This document shows positions 1-6,548 of a stretch of 46,710 bases of DNA, piece by piece. Position 1 is the stretch's first letter, and each line of letters opens with the position of its first letter. A program made the position numbers and the translations under genes. The notes below the pieces were generated by a model. That model was not told the origin of the DNA. It was given only the letters and a program-made list of their open reading frames with translations, and searched no databases. Source of the DNA: Prevotella sp. (GTDB taxonomy: Bacteria; Bacteroidota; Bacteroidia; Bacteroidales; Bacteroidaceae); assembly GCA_015060485.1 (NCBI GenBank), contig SUYI01000029.1:1-46710 (forward strand), read 5' to 3'.

Positions 1-245
1 GGCAGTTCGACATCAGCCTCTACAAAGCCTTCTGGAACGACCGCCTTACCGTCAAACTGGCCTGCACCGACCTCTTCGGCAGCATCCGCCAGAAAGCAAC
101 CATCTACAGTGACATCCGCGAAATCTATCTTGACAAGCGCCTTGACACCCGCAACCTCGAACTCACCGTGCGCTACAACTTCAACCCCGCCAAGAGCAAG
201 TATCGCGGACAAGGTGCCGGAAACGATGTGAAGAGCCGCTTCTGA
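1..245 (+). CDS. Outer-membrane beta-barrel / TonB-dependent receptor, C-terminal end (partial)
   Basis: Reading from base 3, an open frame runs in from the left edge and stops at TGA 243-245, giving 80 residues. The segment has alternating polar and aromatic residues as in beta-strands (YKAFWNDRLTVKL, NLELTVRYNFN) and ends with AKSKYRGQGAGNDVKSRF, the kind of tail seen on the outer-membrane beta-barrel family of TonB-type receptors in Prevotella and Bacteroides. These proteins move ligands across the outer membrane or act as surface receptors. The plug, signal peptide and most of the barrel lie outside the window, so the substrate is unknown. A terminator-like hairpin follows at once. The family call rests on the tail pattern only. 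Confidence 0.65.
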   Translation, partial: QFDISLYKAFWNDRLTVKLACTDLFGSIRQKATIYSDIREIYLDKRLDTRNLELTVRYNFNPAKSKYRGQGAGNDVKSRF

Positions 246-275
246 TATGCAGATTCATCAAAACAGATAATATAT

Positions 276-320
276 GGGTGGGTAAATATCTTGGAGAATA
301 TCCACCCACTTTTTATTTTT
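276..320 (+). terminator. Probable rho-independent terminator after the barrel gene
   Basis: GTGGGT at 278-283 pairs with ACCCAC at 304-309, extended by ATAT/ATAT after a two-base mismatch, and is followed directly by a T-rich run (310-320). It lies 30 bp after the stop of the upstream gene, the usual place for a terminator. Confidence 0.6.
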
Positions 321-708
321 ATCATAAAGTTGATTATTAAAACTTCAGAATCTGAATTGATACAGAAAAAACTGTGTGGAATGTATATTCTGTTATGAAT
401 ACATCTCACATATGAAACTATCAATTATATGTGAGATCCAATGATTCGCAATGATTGCTGAATAAACCGCCATTGTCATTATCAAATTGGTAATAGCTTG
501 GGCAGATTTTGGGCATTTGGGAAAAATTTGCCCAAAATTTTTAGAATCATTTTTAGCTCAGTTTTCATTAACATCTTTTAATCGCGCTCGTTTTCAGATA
601 GTTGCAAAATTCCCGCCTGAAAACGAATTCTTTTTGCTTGCACCCCTGTTTATGTTACAAGTGCGATCGCAAACAAACGCATTTAGTAACAAGTAAAAAG
701 AACAAAAG
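321..708. other. Intergenic region upstream of the RteC-like gene, with two dyads
   Basis: No convincing gene is seen. Two inverted repeats stand out: ATTTTGGGCA (506-515) with TGCCCAAAAT (529-538), and TCGTTTTCAG (588-597) with CTGAAAACGA (617-626). Both are 10 bp with perfect arms and could be operators for the gene starting at 709. The AT-rich composition differs from the upstream coding DNA, as expected at the edge of an acquired segment. No clear TAnnTTTG promoter was found close to 709. Confidence 0.4.
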
Positions 709-1275
709 ATGAAATACAATATTCTGACTGAAACGGCTTTCTTCCGTGCCGCCCAAAACGGAAGTCTCGAAGATATGACTGCCTGTTATGGTGAGTTTAT
801 CGAAAGGGTTGTGGACGTGTGCGGTTGCAAGAATGGCAAGACAACGGCCGTTGCCACTCTGGTGTTTGCAGGGATAGAACTGAAGGCAATGGGCAAGGGG
901 AATCGGATGGTGGAAAAGGCTGTGACGTTCATTGGCGAGATGCAAAAGGTGGTGGAGCAGATGCCCGCCTCGGAGATAGCGGAATCGGCCAAGACGGGAC
1001 TGAACTGGACTGGTGACATCGTGAACCTTGTGGAACTGATGTATGGACTACAGGAGATGCAATGCCTGAACGACGGGAAACTGCCCATTGAGGAACTCGG
1101 CAATCGCATATTCTCCCTGTTCGGGCTTCAGCCGAGGATATATCCGCGTATCTATATCGACATCAAACAGCGGGCCACGAAGAACGGCAACCGCACGTAT
1201 TTCCTCAGCAGGATGCGGAACATGCTTGAGGAACGGATTGACCAGGACATTCATATCTCGCTGAGAAGGAAATAA
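709..1275 (+). CDS. RteC-domain protein (mobile-element regulator type)
   Basis: The 188-residue product matches the RteC pattern in its C-terminal half: an LNWTG...LVELMYGLQ segment near residues 97-114, NDGK, then a run of basic residues and a TYFLSRMRNMLEERIDQD segment near the end. RteC of the conjugative transposon CTnDOT activates the excision operon by binding DNA upstream of it, and RteC-domain proteins are common on Bacteroidetes integrative elements. Here the gene faces an integrase/RhuM-like pair on the other strand, which fits a mobile-element remnant. No RteA/RteB two-component genes are present, so the regulatory circuit is incomplete in this window. A role in excision is inferred from family and neighbours only. 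Confidence 0.7.
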   Translation: MKYNILTETAFFRAAQNGSLEDMTACYGEFIERVVDVCGCKNGKTTAVATLVFAGIELKAMGKGNRMVEKAVTFIGEMQKVVEQMPASEIAESAKTGLNWTGDIVNLVELMYGLQEMQCLNDGKLPIEELGNRIFSLFGLQPRIYPRIYIDIKQRATKNGNRTYFLSRMRNMLEERIDQDIHISLRRK

Positions 1276-1341
1276 AATGTATCTGTTCATACGATATTCA
1301 GAAGCCCCGAACGATGTGAGTCGCCCGAGGCTTCGACTTTC

Positions 1342-1680
1342 TCAGAGATAGACTATCATTGCCCGCTCCTTGCGTCTCGTCACCCTGTCGCATATCCAAC
1401 GGCGGAACTCGGAGGCCAGCCCGGTGTGGACGTGGTAGGAGATGGCGATGATGCACTCAAGGTTGTAAAGTTCGTCTTTGTAGCCGCTTTCCAAGAGGTC
1501 GTACTTGCTGATAAAATCGAGGTTGACGACCAGTTGCCTACGCATCCTGTTGATGATACAACGCACCTTCATGATGGTGACGCCGAGCAGACTGGCTATC
1601 TCGCCCGCAGTCATCCAGACGTCGTAGCCCGTCAGCTCAAAGCGTTCGTGCTCAAACACGATGAGGTCTCTCTTCATCAT
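1342..1680 (-). CDS. RhuM-like protein of unknown function
   Basis: A 112-residue protein with a predicted helix-turn-helix-like stretch (VWMTAGEIASLLGV, residues 21-34) followed by a segment resembling the RhuM core (NLECIIAISYHVHTGLASEF...W). RhuM proteins are widespread in Bacteroidetes and in pathogenicity islands; their biochemical role is not settled. It starts 21 bp after the stop of the integrase gene on the same strand, so the two are probably co-transcribed. Similarity to RhuM is partial, and it could equally be called an element-borne DNA-binding protein. A second RhuM-type fragment lies at 3590. Confidence 0.5.
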   Translation of the reverse strand: MMKRDLIVFEHERFELTGYDVWMTAGEIASLLGVTIMKVRCIINRMRRQLVVNLDFISKYDLLESGYKDELYNLECIIAISYHVHTGLASEFRRWICDRVTRRKERAMIVYL

Positions 1681-1701
1681 AGTTCAGTCCCTTCACCTTA
1701 T

Positions 1702-2949
1702 TTATATTACCATACCGATGTTAGGCGAGAACTGCTGGATCTTTGCCAGTTTCGTGGCCAGCGTATCAATCTCGCAGCCCAACTTCTCTTGCGTAATCTT
1801 CGCATAAACCTGAGTGCTCTCGATGCACTTGTGACCCAATACGGAGCCGACGACCTCCAGAGGCATTCCGTTCGACAGGCAGACAACCGTTGCCATAGTG
1901 TGGCGGGCCATGTGCCAGGTCAGATTCTTGGTAATTCCGCACAACTTGGCAACAAAACGGATTCTCTTGCAACAGGATTTGTGGTTAGGCACATCGAAGA
2001 CATGCCCGTCCGTGCATAGTCCCTTGTACTTCTTGAGGATTGCCAGCGGGATAGGCAGCAGTTTCACGTTCTCAGCCACGCCCGTCTTCTGACGGTGGGT
2101 GTGAATCCACCAACTGCCATCAGCAGGATTCTTCACGATGTTTTCATTCTTCAGGTTCTTCAAGTCGGCATGAGCAAGACCTGTGAAGCAGCAGAAGATG
2201 AAGAGGTCGCGGATGTAGGCACGTCGCGGTGTGAGCCTCGGATTGTTCATTAAGGCGTTCAACTCTTCCTTGGTCAAAAATCCCTTTTCGGTTTCCTCCT
2301 TTTGGATGTGGTAGTCACTGAATGGATAACGCGACACCCAACCGTTCTCATGGGCACGGTGCATCAGCATCATAATGGCATTGTTGTAGAGGATACAGGT
2401 GTTGTGCGAGATGTTCCTCTCTGTTTTCAGATAGACTTCGAAGTCCGAGACGAAGGAGGGTTGGATTTCCTTTAACGCCATATCCGACACTTTATAGTGT
2501 TGGCGCAGGAACTCCCCGACATGCTTATAGACGGCCTGATACTTGTGCAGCGAGGCTTTCGATCGCAGACCGCCATCGTGCATCTTCTTGTACTCTTCGT
2601 TCCACTGGGCAAACATCGTCATCAACGTATGCTGTCGATACTCCAGACCGAGGAAGGCATTCTTCACTTTCTCAGCCGTCACGAAGTTGTCACGGTCAAC
2701 AATCTCCTTATAATATTTGTCGATGCGAGCCTTGATCTTGTCAAGTTCCATGTTGACATTGCGGGCCATGACACTCTTGCCAATAGCACGACCGCCCTTG
2801 GTTTCCCAGAGGTCAGGCTTGCAGTCCACCTTGCAACTGAACTGGCATTGTGTTCCATCCACTGTGATGCGACCCATTACTGGGTACGTTCCATCCTTCT
2901 TTAACTTCTCCCTCTTGAGGTAGAAAATGATACTGTAGGTACTCTTCAT
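1702..2949 (-). CDS. Tyrosine recombinase (integrase) of Bacteroidetes mobile elements
   Basis: The 415-residue protein has the three-part layout of Bacteroides-type integrases: an N-terminal arm-binding domain (1-90), a SAM-like core-binding domain (about 105-205) and a catalytic domain (220-400). Visible catalytic residues are Lys288 (RQKTG), His346 and Arg349 (WHMARH), His373 (LGHK) and the nucleophile Tyr382 (TQVYAKI). The first catalytic arginine is not in its usual place: the motif reads TGLAHADL with Ala259. Several Bacteroidetes integrases, including IntDOT with serine there, also lack it, so activity is not excluded. The gene is full-length with an ATG start. A TAATTTTGC element lies 34 bp upstream on its strand. 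It probably integrated the element that included the RteC-like gene. Confidence 0.9.
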   Translation of the reverse strand: MKSTYSIIFYLKREKLKKDGTYPVMGRITVDGTQCQFSCKVDCKPDLWETKGGRAIGKSVMARNVNMELDKIKARIDKYYKEIVDRDNFVTAEKVKNAFLGLEYRQHTLMTMFAQWNEEYKKMHDGGLRSKASLHKYQAVYKHVGEFLRQHYKVSDMALKEIQPSFVSDFEVYLKTERNISHNTCILYNNAIMMLMHRAHENGWVSRYPFSDYHIQKEETEKGFLTKEELNALMNNPRLTPRRAYIRDLFIFCCFTGLAHADLKNLKNENIVKNPADGSWWIHTHRQKTGVAENVKLLPIPLAILKKYKGLCTDGHVFDVPNHKSCCKRIRFVAKLCGITKNLTWHMARHTMATVVCLSNGMPLEVVGSVLGHKCIESTQVYAKITQEKLGCEIDTLATKLAKIQQFSPNIGMVI

Positions 2950-2982
2950 TTTTACACTAATTTTACGTTTAACTTTCAGTTT

Positions 2983-2991
2983 GCAAAATTA
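2983..2991 (-). promoter_or_regulatory. -7 element (TAnnTTTGC) for the integrase
   Basis: On the minus strand this reads TAATTTTGC, a perfect match to the Bacteroidetes -7 consensus, 34 bp before the integrase ATG. No good -33 TTTG is seen at the usual 19-21 bp distance, so strength is uncertain. Confidence 0.5.
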
Positions 2992-3416
2992 GTCAATGCT
3001 GAGCATCCGATTTCTACGCAAATCTATTCAAATTTCGGCAACTCGTACCAAAGTCGGTTCTATTTCTCAAACTCATTGAATATCAACCGTTTCAGTATCT
3101 GAAAGTAACCTATTCTCCTCGATTTTCACAATTTCAGAAACAAGTTACGAATTAGATACTTAAATCTTTCCTTCATACCGTACTCAAGTTGCAGTCCACT
3201 GTTCTCATCATTCCGCAGTTTCCATCCCAATCCCCTGATTTGCAACGATTTTTCCGCTTTTCTCCTCTTTTGTTATCCGATGGCTGGTTTAAGAGAGAGA
3301 AAGTCCGACTTTCCTCGGAGCAAAGTTTTAGTTTGCCCGGCAGGGGCTCGGAAGCATGTTTTCTGGCCTGCCGGAATACTTGTCGTACGTAAAATTATTT
3401 CTGATTTCCAGATGAT
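2992..3416. other. Non-coding stretch upstream of the integrase
   Basis: No gene supported. It holds a hairpin with perfect 8-bp arms, CCGGCAGG (3337-3344) and CCTGCCGG (3367-3374), and AT-rich sequence on either side. A place for the attachment site of the integrase is plausible here, but no pair of matching att repeats could be identified by eye. Confidence 0.35.
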
Positions 3417-3448
3417 GAAAGTAGAAAAGTAGGAAAGTAAGAAAGTAG
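3417..3448 (+). repeat. Octamer tandem repeat, four units (GAAAGTAR)
   Basis: Four 8-bp units: GAAAGTAG, AAAAGTAG, GAAAGTAA, GAAAGTAG. An inverted copy lies at 3557-3588, and together they bracket 108 bp of AT-rich DNA and could fold into a long imperfect stem. Confidence 0.85.
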
Positions 3449-3556
3449 ACATTTACCTATTTCAGTAGTGAGGAAGAGATACATTTTAAGTATAAGTTAA
3501 TTATTAACAAATGTTAATTATATAATATATCCCCTCCCTACAAAAGACCTTCATGT

Positions 3557-3588
3557 CCACTTTCCTACTTTCTTACTTTCCTACCTTC
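3557..3588 (-). repeat. Octamer tandem repeat, inverted copy of 3417-3448
   Basis: Read on the minus strand: GAAGGTAG, GAAAGTAA, GAAAGTAG, GAAAGTGG. It abuts the start of the RhuM fragment, so the repeat marks the left breakpoint of that fragment. Confidence 0.85.
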
Positions 3589-3589
3589 C

Positions 3590-3838
3590 TTGGAGATATA
3601 TATTACAAAACAGATGGCAGAACTTTTTGCCACCTCGAAGCCAAACATCAGCATGCATATAGCTAATATTCTGAAAGAGAGAGAGTTATATAAAGATTCA
3701 GTTGTTAAGGAATTCTTAACTACTGCCGCTGACGGCAAAAATTACAACGTCGTATTCTGCTCACTGGAGATGATTATCGCCGTGGGCTACCGAGTCAGGG
3801 GCCTGCGCGGCACACTCGTCGAAACCTTTTTTGGTTAG
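3590..3838 (+). pseudogene. RhuM-family fragment, truncated at both ends
   Basis: From about 3602 the translation follows the RhuM family closely: TKQMAELFATSKPNIS, then SVVKEFLTTAADGKNYNV and MIIAVGYRVRGLRGT. The usual first 20-25 residues (ending WLTQ) are missing because the octamer repeat replaces them, and the only start would be TTG at 3590. The frame leaves the family after GLRGT near 3812, where sequence of a lipoprotein gene takes over, so about two thirds of a normal RhuM protein is gone. It is a gene remnant rather than a short protein. Confidence 0.75.
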
Positions 3839-4062
3839 TCACCATCTGTGTGAACCTCGTTTTTACTGCTTGTAGCAACGATGACAATCCTTCCTCTGAT
3901 TCGTCCGGCGGCAAGGAGTACACCGGTATTCCCCTTATTATTCTTGACACCGATATCGGCTCCTCAACCGACGACCTGTTTGCCATGCAGATGCTCTACA
4001 CGACTGCCGCATCACTCGAAATGTCGGATGAACCCAATAGGTTCATCCGACATTTCGAGTGA
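3820..4062 (+). pseudogene. Nucleoside hydrolase lipoprotein, 5' fragment
   Basis: Reading from about 3820 the frame gives the end of a lipoprotein signal peptide (LFWLVTICVNLVFTAC, lipobox FTAC), a Ser/Asp-rich spacer, and then IILDTDIGSSTDDLFAMQMLY, the calcium- and ribose-binding N-terminal motif of inosine/uridine-preferring nucleoside hydrolases. The normal ATG and first residues are lost at the junction with the RhuM fragment, and the gene breaks off after about 45 residues of mature sequence at the palindrome starting 4011. It would have hydrolysed nucleosides or related N-glycosides in the envelope. Only an internal GTG (3850) remains as a possible start, so it is taken as dead. Confidence 0.75.
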
Positions 4063-4063
4063 T
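4011..4063. repeat. Perfect 24-bp inverted repeat with 5-nt loop
   Basis: Bases 4011-4034 are the exact reverse complement of 4040-4063, with CAATA between them. The left arm is part of, or attached to, the nucleoside hydrolase fragment; the right arm is its mirror copy. There is no T-run after it, so it is not a classic terminator. It looks like a fold-back template switch at a breakpoint. Confidence 0.95.
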
Positions 4064-4127
4064 AAAGTTATACTATAGAAGAAGAAGACCGGCTGCAAAT
4101 TTTGTATATTTGAATAACCACAAACAA

Positions 4128-4208
4128 ATGTACAAGTATGACCAGCAGGAGAGGATTCCCTTCGCCACAGGCAGCCGCAGCTATACCCATCGCTTCGCCA
4201 AAGTCTAA
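4128..4208 (+). CDS. Small ORF, 26 codons, unrecognised
   Basis: ATG at 4128 opens 26 codons (MYKYDQQERIPFATG... FAKV) and stops at 4206-4208, overlapping the 3' end of the convergent metallopeptidase gene by 4 bp. A TATATTTG sequence at 4105-4112 resembles the Bacteroidetes -7 element. The composition is protein-like rather than random, so it may be the first codons of a gene cut short by a rearrangement. I do not recognise a family. It could also be spurious. Confidence 0.3.
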   Translation: MYKYDQQERIPFATGSRSYTHRFAKV

Positions 4209-4759
4209 TTGAGGTTCTTCACTCGTTTAATCGCAGCCTTGCGGGCTTCTTTCCAACGGGGGAAGTATTGGTCCATCAGGGCATGGAAACGGGCATTATG
4301 GCTGGGCTCCAGCAGATGGCACAATTCATGTACCACCACATGCTCGACACACCATTCCGGCAACAGCAGCAGATAGGCTGAGAAGCAAATGGACTTATCC
4401 TTGACATTGCAGACACCCCAACGTGAGATCATCGCTTTGTAATATACAACCGAAGGTTTCACCCCCATCTTCTTTGAATGTCGTTCCACCATCGGCTCTA
4501 TCAAGGCTTTAAGTCGCCGTAGGGCATCATCAGCCTGTTCTTTTGTCTTTAGCGGCAGCTGATTATAAAAGTCTGCCCTACGCTTTTGGCTTTCGTAGGT
4601 TTTCTGCCGTGCCTCCGTTATCCAGTCGCGGTGTTCCTCAATGAACCGCTCTACTTCTGACTTCGGCATTCCGATGGGTGCTGACACGTGCACATCACCG
4701 TTCTTCACGATGCGCATTGACAGTCTTCTGGTTCTCCTATATGTTACCTGTATCGCCAT
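4205..4759 (-). CDS. YgjP-type (DUF45/WLM-like) zinc metallopeptidase
   Basis: The 184-residue protein carries HELCH at residues 144-148 followed by EPSHNARF (151-158), the HExxH...HN arrangement of the YgjP-like metallopeptidase family. An N-terminal beta-rich segment (RRTRRLSMRI, VHVSAPIG) and the YYKAMISRWGVC core are also typical. Two histidines of HExxH and His154 would bind zinc, with Glu145 as general base. No signal peptide is seen, so it is cytosolic. The physiological substrate of this family is not established. It is a stand-alone gene, convergent with the debris to its left and separated from asnB by 84 bp. Confidence 0.85.
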   Translation of the reverse strand: MAIQVTYRRTRRLSMRIVKNGDVHVSAPIGMPKSEVERFIEEHRDWITEARQKTYESQKRRADFYNQLPLKTKEQADDALRRLKALIEPMVERHSKKMGVKPSVVYYKAMISRWGVCNVKDKSICFSAYLLLLPEWCVEHVVVHELCHLLEPSHNARFHALMDQYFPRWKEARKAAIKRVKNLN

Positions 4760-4843
4760 AAATCTTCATGTTATGGCCAGCAAAGATACAGTTTTTATAG
4801 GACTTTTGCAATTATTTCGCCATTTTTTACCTCTACTTAACTG

Positions 4844-6508
4844 TCAATAGGCACTTTCATGCACTCCTTTGACGGCACGGCCACTGGGGTCGTTCAGGCC
4901 TCGGAAGGCGGCATCCCATTCGAGGGCGATGGCAGTACTGCAGGCGACGGAGGCTTCCGAAGGGACGCTACGGGCGGCAGAGTCGCTGGGGAAGTGCTCG
5001 GCGAAGATGCTGCGGTAGTAGTACTCCTCTTTGTTCTTCGGCGGGTTGATGGGGAATCGCTCGGCAGCATGCGTCATCTGCTCGTCGCTGACAGCCTTGG
5101 AAGTAATGTCCTTTAAGGTGTCGATCCATGAATAGCCTACGCCATCGCTGAACTGTTCCTTCTGACGCCAGGCGACTTCGGCGGGCAGCATGTCGGCAAA
5201 GGCTTCGCGTACAATCTTTTTCTCCATCGTCTGACCCGGACACATCTTCGCCTCGGGATTGGTGCGCATGGCGACATCAAGGAACTCTTTGTCGAGGAAA
5301 GGCACGCGACCCTCTACACCCCAAGCGGACAGGCTCTTGTTGGCACGCAGGCAGTCATAGAGATAGAGCTTGCCTAACTTGCGGACGGTCTCTTCGTGGA
5401 AATCTTTTGCCGTGGGTGCCTTATGGAAGTAGAGATAGCCACCGAATATCTCGTCGGCGCCCTCGCCGCTGAGCACCATCTTGATGCCCATCGACTTGAT
5501 GACGCGCGCCAACAGGTACATCGGCGTAGAGGCGCGGACGGTCGTGACGTCGTAGGTCTCGATGAAGTAGATGACGTCGCGGATGGCATCCAGTCCCTCC
5601 TGAATGGTGTAGTTGATCTCGTGGTGTACGGTACCAATATGGTCGGCTACCATTTTTGCTTTTGCCAAATCGGGAGCACCTTTCAGACCAACGGCAAAGG
5701 AATGCAGACGAGGCCAATATGCCTTGGTCTTCGAATCGTCCTCAATGCGATGCTCGCTGAATTTTTCTGCAATGGCAGAGATGACCGAGGAATCGAGACC
5801 GCCCGAGAGCAACACGCCGTAGGGCACATCGGACATCAGCTGACGCTTGACAGCAGCAGTCAAACCGTCGCGGATGGCTTCTACTGAAGCGGGCTTATCC
5901 TTGACTGCATCGTACTGCATCCAATCACGACGGTAGTACCACTTCATACCAGGCGACACACTCCAATAATAGTGACCAGGCAGGAAAGGTTCGTAGCGCT
6001 CACATTGTCCTTCAAGAGCCTTCAACTCTGAGGCGACATAGACCGTGCCATCGCTGTCGTAACCAATATAAAGGGGAATGACGCCGATGGGGTCGCGAGC
6101 TATCAGGAACTCATCGCGTTCTTCGTCGTAGAGGGCGAAGGCAAAGATGCCGTTAAGGTCTTCAAGGAAATTGATGCCTTTTTCGCGATAGAGCGCAAGG
6201 ATGACCTCGCAGTCGCTGCCCGTCTGAAACTCGTATTGTCCTGCATAACGACGACGAATTTCCTGATGGTTATAGATCTCACCGTTCACAGCCAACACCT
6301 GCTTGCGGTCTGGCGAGTACAAAGGTTGTCCGCCACTCTCCGGATCAACGATACTCAGTCGCTCGTGAGCCAGAATGGCCGATCCGCCACAGTATATGCC
6401 ACTCCAGTCAGGTCCGCGATGACGGATTTTCTGACTCATTTTCAATGCCTTGTCACGCAGAGCCTGTGTCTGCTCTTTCACATTCAATATTGCTACGATT
6501 CCACACAT
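4844..6508 (-). CDS. asnB: Asparagine synthase B (glutamine-hydrolysing)
   Basis: A 554-residue protein, the same length as E. coli AsnB. It begins MCGIVAIL, so Cys2 becomes the N-terminal nucleophile of the class II glutaminase domain; RHRGPDWSG and NGEIYNH are the glutamine-site loops. The second half has the ATP-binding loop LLSGGLDSS and the GEGADEIFGGY motif of the synthetase domain. It converts aspartate, glutamine and ATP to asparagine in the cytosol. It is the last gene of the minus-strand operon pyrG > purF-like > carA-carB' > asnB. The 37 bp upstream are almost wholly a heptamer repeat that also supplies the stop codon of the preceding gene. Confidence 0.95.
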   Translation of the reverse strand: MCGIVAILNVKEQTQALRDKALKMSQKIRHRGPDWSGIYCGGSAILAHERLSIVDPESGGQPLYSPDRKQVLAVNGEIYNHQEIRRRYAGQYEFQTGSDCEVILALYREKGINFLEDLNGIFAFALYDEERDEFLIARDPIGVIPLYIGYDSDGTVYVASELKALEGQCERYEPFLPGHYYWSVSPGMKWYYRRDWMQYDAVKDKPASVEAIRDGLTAAVKRQLMSDVPYGVLLSGGLDSSVISAIAEKFSEHRIEDDSKTKAYWPRLHSFAVGLKGAPDLAKAKMVADHIGTVHHEINYTIQEGLDAIRDVIYFIETYDVTTVRASTPMYLLARVIKSMGIKMVLSGEGADEIFGGYLYFHKAPTAKDFHEETVRKLGKLYLYDCLRANKSLSAWGVEGRVPFLDKEFLDVAMRTNPEAKMCPGQTMEKKIVREAFADMLPAEVAWRQKEQFSDGVGYSWIDTLKDITSKAVSDEQMTHAAERFPINPPKNKEEYYYRSIFAEHFPSDSAARSVPSEASVACSTAIALEWDAAFRGLNDPSGRAVKGVHESAY

Positions 6509-6513
6509 AATGA

Positions 6514-6548
6514 CTATTTCTATTTGACGATTTACGATTTACTATTTA
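6514..6548 (-). repeat. Heptamer tandem repeat between carA-carB' and asnB
   Basis: Five 7-bp units on the plus strand: CTATTTC, TATTTGA, CGATTTA, CGATTTA, CTATTTA. The last unit contains the stop codon (6546-6548) of the carA-carB' gene. It sits exactly where the second half of carB is missing. Confidence 0.85.

Noticed and set aside
487..696. 69-codon frame before the RteC-like gene
   Set aside because: It runs through AT-rich DNA with two dyads, has no similarity to known proteins and no ribosome binding site.
4011..4063. Transcription terminator
   Set aside because: The hairpin is perfect, but no T-run follows and it lies inside broken gene debris, so a template-switch origin fits better.
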